Origin: JBHJGU01 sp050331475
Lineage (GTDB): Bacteria; Pseudomonadota; Alphaproteobacteria; Caulobacterales; Maricaulaceae
DNA: 18,148 nucleotides
Assembly (NCBI GenBank): GCA_050331475.1
Contig: JBHJGU010000003.1
Coordinates: 1 to 18,148 of the forward strand
Reading direction: 5' to 3'
In this document: positions 14,173 to 18,148 of the stretch, piece after piece
How positions within the stretch are numbered: position 1 is the stretch's first letter
How the letters are laid out: the number at the start of each line of letters is the position of its first letter
Translations under genes and position numbers: made by a program
Notes under the pieces: model-generated
The model's database searches: none
Told to the model about the DNA's origin: nothing
The model's input: the letters and a program-made list of their open reading frames with translations, nothing else

Positions 14173-15831
14173 ATGGCCCAGCAATACGTCTACCACATGC
14201 AGAACGTCACCAAGGCTTATGGGCCCAAAAAGGTGCTCGACGGGGTGTCGCTGTCCTTCTATCCGGGCGCAAAGATCGGCGTTGTGGGGGTGAATGGCGC
14301 GGGGAAATCCACCGTGATGAAAATCATGGGCGGCATGGACACCGAGTTCGGCGGCGAGGCTTGGGCGGCGGATGGCGCGCGGGTCGGCTATCTGCCCCAA
14401 GAGCCGCAATTGGACCCCGAGAAAGACGTGTGGGGCAATGTCGTCATCGGGTGCGCGGAAAAAAAACTGCTCGATGATTACAACGCCATCTCGGTTAAGC
14501 TCGCTGAAGATTACACCGATGAGCTGATGGAGGAGATGAACACCCTCCAAGAGCAAATCGACGCCGCGGATGCGTGGGACATCGACTCCAAGATCGAAAT
14601 GGCCATGGACGCGCTGCGCTGCCCGCCTGCGGAGGCTGAGGCGACCAACCTTTCGGGCGGGGAGAAACGGCGCGTGGCGCTATGCCGGCTGTTGTTGGAG
14701 CGTCCGGACATGCTGCTGCTGGACGAGCCAACCAACCACCTCGACGCGGAGTCGGTGGCTTGGCTGCAACACCATCTGCAAGCCTATAAGGGGGCGGTGA
14801 TCCTGGTCACCCACGATCGCTATTTCCTCGACGACATCACCGAATGGACGCTGGAACTCGATCGCGGGCGGGGCATCCCATACAAGGGCAATTACTCGTC
14901 CTGGCTGGAGCAGAAAACCCAACGCATGGCCCAGGAGGGCCGCGAAAGCGAAAATCGCGCCAAGGCCTTGAACCGGGAACTCGACTGGATCCGGTCGAGC
15001 CCCAAAGCCCGCCAAGCCAAGTCCAAGGCCCGGATCAAGTCCTATGAGGAGTTGCGCGACCAGGCGGAGAAGGAAAAGGTCACCACCGCGCAGATCCGCA
15101 TCCCACCCGGGCCGCGGCTCGGCGGCGCGGTGTTAGAGGCCGAGGGGCTGACCAAGGGCTTTGGCGACCGGTTGCTGATCCAGGATCTGTCCTTCCGCCT
15201 GCCGCCGGGCGGCATAGTCGGGGTGATCGGGCCAAACGGAGCGGGCAAATCCACCCTGTTCAAAATGATTATCGGCCAGGAGCAACCTGACGCTGGCGTG
15301 CTCAAGCTCGGCGACACGGTCAAGCTCGGCTATGTGGACCAGTCCCGTGACCATCTCGACGACTCCAAAACCGTATGGGAGGAAATCGCCGACGGGCTGG
15401 ACATGATCGATGTGGGCGGGGTGGAGACCCCCAGCCGGGCTTATGTGGGCGCGTTCAACTTCAAAGGCGCGGACCAGCAAAAGCCGGTCAATAAGCTCTC
15501 AGGCGGGGAGCGCAACCGGGTCCATCTCGCGAAAATGCTGCGCGAGGGCGGCAATCTGTTGTTGCTCGACGAACCGACCAACGATCTCGACGTGGAGACT
15601 TTGTCCGCGCTGGAGACCGCGCTGGAAAACTTTCCCGGCTGCGCGGTGGTGATCTCCCACGATCGCTTCTTCTTGGATAGGCTGGCCACCCACATTCTGG
15701 CGTTCGAAGGCGACTGCCATGTGGAGTGGTTTGAGGGCAATTTCGCCGATTACCTCGAGGACAAAAAACGCCGGCTCGGCCAAGACGCCGACATTCCGCG
15801 GCGGATCAAATTCCAGAAATTCGCGCGCTGA
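14173..15831 (+). CDS. ettA: energy-dependent translational throttle protein EttA (ABC-F ATPase)
   Basis: A soluble 552-residue ABC-F protein with two ATPase domains and no membrane segment. It binds the ribosomal E site and gates the start of elongation according to ATP/ADP. Domain 1 has Walker A G-V-N-G-A-G-K-S-T at 39-47, the E-site arm insertion at about 93-150, signature L-S-G-G-E near 160 and Walker B L-L-L-D-E-P-T-N-H-L-D. Domain 2 has G-P-N-G-A-G-K-S-T, L-S-G-G-E-R-N and L-L-L-D-E-P-T-N-D-L-D. The basic linker between them (R-S-S-P-K-A-R-Q-A-K-S-K-A-R) is the P-site tRNA-interaction motif. The ATG at 14173 has only a weak ribosome site. The 162-bp gap from the divergent GyrI-like gene shows only a small GGACA/TGTCC repeat at 14043-14056. 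Confidence 0.96.
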   Translation: MAQQYVYHMQNVTKAYGPKKVLDGVSLSFYPGAKIGVVGVNGAGKSTVMKIMGGMDTEFGGEAWAADGARVGYLPQEPQLDPEKDVWGNVVIGCAEKKLLDDYNAISVKLAEDYTDELMEEMNTLQEQIDAADAWDIDSKIEMAMDALRCPPAEAEATNLSGGEKRRVALCRLLLERPDMLLLDEPTNHLDAESVAWLQHHLQAYKGAVILVTHDRYFLDDITEWTLELDRGRGIPYKGNYSSWLEQKTQRMAQEGRESENRAKALNRELDWIRSSPKARQAKSKARIKSYEELRDQAEKEKVTTAQIRIPPGPRLGGAVLEAEGLTKGFGDRLLIQDLSFRLPPGGIVGVIGPNGAGKSTLFKMIIGQEQPDAGVLKLGDTVKLGYVDQSRDHLDDSKTVWEEIADGLDMIDVGGVETPSRAYVGAFNFKGADQQKPVNKLSGGERNRVHLAKMLREGGNLLLLDEPTNDLDVETLSALETALENFPGCAVVISHDRFFLDRLATHILAFEGDCHVEWFEGNFADYLEDKKRRLGQDADIPRRIKFQKFAR

Positions 15832-15859
15832 GGTGAGGGCGGGCGCGCTGGGTGACGCC

Positions 15860-16486
15860 TTACCGCCGTCCGCGCCCGCCTCGCGATCCGCGGCCGCCTG
15901 AGCGCCGCCCGCCACGCGCCCGGTCGCTATTGCGCCAGGCGTCGAATTCACGCGATCGTTCGGTGGCCCGATCGCGCGCTTGGCGGTCTTGTTCCAGGCC
16001 GTCAAAGGTGCGCTCGGAGCGCTCGGCGCCGGCTTGATCGCGGCGGGCTTGGGCGTCTTGCTGGCGCTCCGCCGCTGTCAGGCTGCGATTCATCCGGACG
16101 AACGACCGCACCGGGGGGTAATCCGTTAAGCGAGACACCACGTCGTAGCCTAAGCTCTTGTAGAAAGACTCAGCCGAGTGCGTTTCTATCGTCGCGCGTG
16201 TACAGCCCATCGACAGTCCAATCCGCTCGGCCTCCTCGCCCAATGCCCGGCCCCAACCCTTGCCGCGCAGTGCCTCATCGACCGCGAGCGAGTCGATCAC
16301 CAACCAGTCCCAACTCGCGTAAGCGACTAAACCGCCAGCGCGCTTGTCTTCATCGTTCAGGAGCAAAAGCACGAAGGGTCGGAAGTTCTCGTCCGTCGAC
16401 ATCGCTTCAAGGGCGGTGCTTAGTTAACCCTCGACCCAGCCGAGCGCCTCGTCATGCGCCTCCCTGCTTTCTTGCTCGATCCGCAC
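15860..16486 (-). pseudogene. GNAT acetyltransferase gene split by an in-frame TAA, with Arg/Gly-rich tail
   Basis: The frame open from ATG 16402 gives 180 residues. It has a GNAT core (acetyl-CoA loop R-G-K-G-W-G at 46-51; F-Y-K-S-L-G-Y at 80-86; D-Y-P-P) but lacks the usual first strand and helix. Those are present upstream in the same frame. GTG at 16486-16484, preceded by AGGAAGG (16499-16493), opens V-R-I-E-Q-E-S-R-E-A-H-D-E-A-L-G-W-V-E-G. TAA then follows at 16426-16424, and the frame continues L-S-T-A-L-E-A-M into the annotated part. The simplest reading is a nonsense mutation at codon 21; re-initiation at ATG 16402 would give a truncated protein. Residues 109-180 form a charged, disordered tail ending in RGG-like repeats, not part of a normal GNAT. 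The stop is convergent with ettA, 28 bp away. Its substrate is unknown. Confidence 0.75.
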
Positions 16487-16606
16487 GGCGGTCCTTCCTC
16501 TTCTTCACCACGTCCCTGGGCACGTAACACTGCTCGCGTATCGTACGCCATAGTCGATGGAGGCATCCCGCGAAGCCGACGTTGGTCTCTCAGACTCCAA
16601 TGGTTG

Positions 16607-16746
16607 TGACCTGCTCCCCGGATCGTCCCCGTTTATAAGTTAGCGCTGTTCCGGTTTTGGTGGTCTCCTGACCGGATTGCGAACGCCCAGGGTGTTAGCC
16701 CGTCGAGGCTCGAGTGCGGGCGCTCATGGTTGTCGTCGCGACGCCA
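16607..16746 (-). mobile_element. IS3-family transposase 3' end remnant with possible terminal repeat
   Basis: On the minus strand 16746-16633 translates as W-R-R-D-D-N-H-E-R-P-H-S-S-L-D-G-L-T-P-W-A-F-A, then about 12 residues and TAA at 16635-16633. W-R-x-D-Y-N-x-x-R-P-H-S-S-L-x-x-L-T-P is the conserved C-terminal end of IS3-family OrfB integrases. The sequence TGACCTGCTCCCC at 16607-16619, just past the stop, resembles the terminal inverted repeat of IS407-group IS3 elements, as far as I recall it. Upstream of the Trp codon the similarity stops and a TAG follows, so only the last part of the transposase remains. Confidence 0.75.
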
Positions 16747-16821
16747 TGCGCCGATCGGATCGTCATCCTAGAAGACGGCGCCATCGTTTCGGACAAAACA
16801 CCCGGTGCGCAGAACGGATAG
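16747..16821 (+). pseudogene. 3' fragment of an ABC-transporter ATPase gene
   Basis: The plus-strand frame from 16747 reads C-A-D-R-I-V-I-L-E-D-G-A-I-V-S-D-K-T-P-G-A-Q-N-G, then TAG at 16819-16821. A-D-R-I-V-x-L-x-D-G-x-I-V-x-D is the classic end of ABC ATPase subunits (MacB/LolD type) just after the H-loop. The rest of the gene is missing. The similarity starts where the IS3 remnant stops, near 16746/16747, marking a rearrangement junction. Confidence 0.6.
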
Positions 16822-17060
16822 CGTTAAGCCAGCCACTTGTGAGCGAGGCGTTTTGGTTCCGCGGTCCAGGACACGCACCAGGCGCCGCGATACAGACGTT
16901 CGATAAAAATGGTGCACCTTGGAGGAGAAACTTCGAACCGGTTGTTCGAGGTTCTCTCTGACTGGGATGCGCAGTTAAGTCGCTGTTCTGTTTATCAAAA
17001 CCCTCAAGAGCTTCCAATACAACCTTATGACGCGTTGCAGCATGACGAGCCTGCGAACGC

Positions 17061-17100
17061 GGAGGCCGGCGCTGCGCCGGATAAGGTTGCTGGAGGCCGG
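17061..17100 (+). other. candidate oriT-like hairpin upstream of mobC
   Basis: CCGGCGC (17066-17072) and GCGCCGG (17074-17080) form a perfect inverted repeat with a single-base spacer, followed by ATAAGGTTGC. The 9-mer GGAGGCCGG is repeated directly at 17061-17069 and 17092-17100, and the second copy includes the mobC ribosome site. Transfer origins usually lie directly upstream of mobC/relaxase operons and consist of an inverted repeat beside the nick site. No known nic consensus is recognised, so the assignment is positional. Confidence 0.3.
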
Positions 17101-17102
17101 TC

Positions 17103-17663
17103 ATGGACCGGCTGACGCCGCGCTGGGGGTCCGGGCGCCCCGTTTCGAAGAAAGCGTCGGAGCCGGCGGATGCGAAGGCTGCGGCGGGACCGCCGGCGGG
17201 CGATAAGCCCAAGCGCGATGCGCCGTTTTCGCTGCGGCTGAGTTTCGACGAACGCCGCCGGTTGGAAGCGATGGCCGGGCGTCAGTCCCTATCGGCGTAT
17301 ATCAAGGCGCGGCTGTTTGATCCCGATGCGCCGGTGAAAGCCGCGCGCGGGCTGAATCCGGTCAAGGACCAGGAAGCCCTGGGTCAGGTTCTGGCCCTGC
17401 TCGGCGCGGCGGGCTTGGCGAGCAACATCGCCGAGATGGCGAACGCGGCGCGGGTCGGGGCGCTGCCGCTGGACCCTGAGAGCCAGAGCGCCTTGCGCCG
17501 GGCGTGCGACGATATCCAGGTCATGCGCCGGTTCCTGATGGCGGCTCTGGGCATCCGCGAACGTCAGACGGACCCGCATGTCTGTGAGAGCTGCCGATCG
17601 GTGTTCACGCGGGCGGCGGATCGGGGCGCGGGCGACGCCCTAGAACGAGAGCCCGCGCCATGA
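17103..17663 (+). CDS. mobC: MobC-like relaxosome accessory protein
   Basis: A 186-residue protein. A basic/Ala-Pro-rich N-terminus (1-40) precedes a ribbon-helix-helix-like DNA-binding segment at 41-72 (F-S-L-R-L-S-F-D-E-R-R-R-L, then S-L-S-A-Y-I-K-A-R-L-F). A helical part follows (N-I-A-E-M-A-N-A-A, about 110-150), as in plasmid mobilisation MobC proteins. A lone C-E-S-C pair lies near the end. Such proteins bind oriT and help the relaxase open and nick DNA. GGAGG at 17092-17096 lies six bases before the ATG. The ATGA overlap with the relaxase gene supports a mob operon. Confidence 0.85.
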   Translation: MDRLTPRWGSGRPVSKKASEPADAKAAAGPPAGDKPKRDAPFSLRLSFDERRRLEAMAGRQSLSAYIKARLFDPDAPVKAARGLNPVKDQEALGQVLALLGAAGLASNIAEMANAARVGALPLDPESQSALRRACDDIQVMRRFLMAALGIRERQTDPHVCESCRSVFTRAADRGAGDALEREPAP

Positions 17664-18148
17664 TCCTGAAAGCCTCTGAACGCGGCGGCGCGCGCGATCT
17701 GGCGCGTCATCTCCTCAATGACCAAGACAATGATCATGTGGAGGTGCACGACCTGCGCGGCTTCGTCGCCGACGATCTTCAGGGCGCGTTTCTGGAATCC
17801 GAAGCCGCCGCCAAGGGCACGCGCTGTCAGAACCACCTCTTTTCACTGAGCCTGTCGCCGCCGAGCGACGCTAGCGTGCGCGATGACGTGTTCGTCAAGG
17901 CTGCCGACCGGATCGAACGGGATTTGGGGTTAGAAGGCCAGTCCCGCGCGGTGGTGTTCCATGAGAAGGAGGGCCGGCGGCACGCCCATGTGGTGTGGAG
18001 CCGGATCGATGCGACGCGCATGCGGGCGATTAATCTCGCTCACTTCAAAACGAAGCTGAACGCGATCTCCCGCGATCTCTTCCTGGAAAACGGCTGGGAT
18101 TTGCCGGACGGCTTTAAGCGCGGAGCTGAACGCTCGCCGCTTACCTTC
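17660..18148 (+). CDS. relaxase/mobilisation nuclease (partial, cut by window end)
   Basis: The first 163 residues of a relaxase open at the right edge. The start ATG at 17660 overlaps the mobC stop. The pattern R-G-G-A-R-D-L-A-R-H-L, G-T-R-C-x-N-H-L-F-S-L-S-L-x-P-P, L-G-L-x-G-Q-S-R-A-V-V-F-H-E-K-E-G-R-R-H-A-H-V-V-W-S-R-I-D matches a relaxase family common on alphaproteobacterial plasmids and integrated elements. His101, His108 and His110 form the HUH-type metal site. No tyrosine occurs in these 163 residues, so the usual N-terminal Tyr nucleophile of MOBP/MOBQ relaxases is absent. It would nick oriT for conjugative mobilisation. No integrase or transfer (T4SS) genes are in view. Confidence 0.88.
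   Translation, partial: MILKASERGGARDLARHLLNDQDNDHVEVHDLRGFVADDLQGAFLESEAAAKGTRCQNHLFSLSLSPPSDASVRDDVFVKAADRIERDLGLEGQSRAVVFHEKEGRRHAHVVWSRIDATRMRAINLAHFKTKLNAISRDLFLENGWDLPDGFKRGAERSPLTF

Larger units (their letters stand above)
16487..17102. other. gene-free border region with transposase and ABC-gene remnants
   Basis: No intact gene is supported here. 16487-16606 holds the GNAT ribosome site and otherwise unassigned sequence. 16607-16746 is an IS3-family remnant on the minus strand, and 16747-16821 is the 3' end of an ABC ATPase gene on the plus strand. 16822-17060 shows no recognisable protein, only a TCGAAC-N5-GTTCGA hairpin (16933-16949). 17061-17100 holds the hairpin and direct repeats just ahead of mobC. 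Open frames at 16909-17115 (+) and 16763-17212 (-) look like chance. Confidence 0.6.

Noticed and set aside
16482..16560. Basic minus-strand peptide (Y-V-P-R-D-V-V-K-K-R-K-D-R-R) upstream of the GNAT gene
   Set aside because: It looks somewhat like the C-terminus of a small basic protein, but the frame has no matching start, overlaps the GNAT start region and matches no family I know.
16400..17102. tRNA gene or attachment site at the mobile-element border
   Set aside because: No cloverleaf or T-loop consensus was seen in the region, no integrase is in view, and the only direct repeat (GGAGGCCGG) is too close-set to be a pair of att sites.
16909..17115. 68-residue open frame on the plus strand upstream of mobC
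   Set aside because: It has no family resemblance and runs through the hairpin and the mobC ribosome site into mobC. It is probably chance.
16763..17212. 149-residue open frame on the minus strand across the border region
   Set aside because: It overlaps the start of mobC and the ABC remnant in antisense. Its composition looks random and no motif is seen.

Overview
This is GC-rich chromosomal DNA from an alphaproteobacterium. The order glnD-murJ-trpS, then universal stress protein-nfu, then tsaB-rimI-fur is characteristic of that class. The Fur type without the usual CxxC, DUF1244, and the relaxase family at the right edge fit too. Protein style is compatible with a marine Maricaulales/Hyphomonadaceae-like or Caulobacterales-like lineage, but I cannot place it to genus from this window.

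Layout. 1-204: an unrecognised reading-frame end with strong G-runs. 215-5692: glnD (nitrogen sensing), murJ (lipid II flippase) and trpS, all on the + strand, with glnD and murJ translationally coupled. 5731-8787: an envelope block made of a copper-chaperone-like (PCuAC) lipoprotein, a convergent M48/PDZ metalloprotease lipoprotein whose stop codon overlaps that of its neighbour, and a divergent DUF2333 membrane protein. 8833-12636: universal stress protein, nfu (Fe-S carrier), DUF1244, a RutE-like nitroreductase, tsaB (tRNA t6A), rimI and a Fur-family regulator, with ATGA/GTGA overlaps at nfu-DUF1244 and tsaB-rimI. 12676-14010: two genes on the minus strand, an alternative oxidase (AOX) and a GyrI-like ligand-binding protein. 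The AOX upstream region is crowded with inverted repeats. 14173-15831: ettA, a ribosome-associated ABC-F ATPase. 15860-16486: a GNAT acetyltransferase gene on the minus strand with an apparent nonsense codon near its true start and an unusual Arg/Gly-rich tail.

16487-17102 holds no intact gene. It contains the 3' end of an IS3-family transposase (minus strand) fused to the 3' end of an ABC-transporter ATPase gene (plus strand). From about 16822 it leads into a mobilisation module: a possible oriT-like hairpin, mobC, and an HUH-like relaxase that runs off the right edge. The right end is therefore the border of an integrated or degraded mobilisable element.

Main points for a second look. (1) The AOX has Gln where the family has a di-iron His ligand. 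(2) The Fur protein has Pro in place of the DNA-contacting Arg of its recognition helix. (3) The GNAT gene is split by TAA and carries an RGG-like tail. (4) The PCuAC lipoprotein ends in three tandem 11-residue repeats. (5) The AOX control region has a palindrome centred on a TATATA element. (6) The relaxase has no tyrosine in its visible 163 residues. I did not find a clear-cut new multi-gene system. The most unusual content is at the residue and regulatory level and at the mobile-element border.
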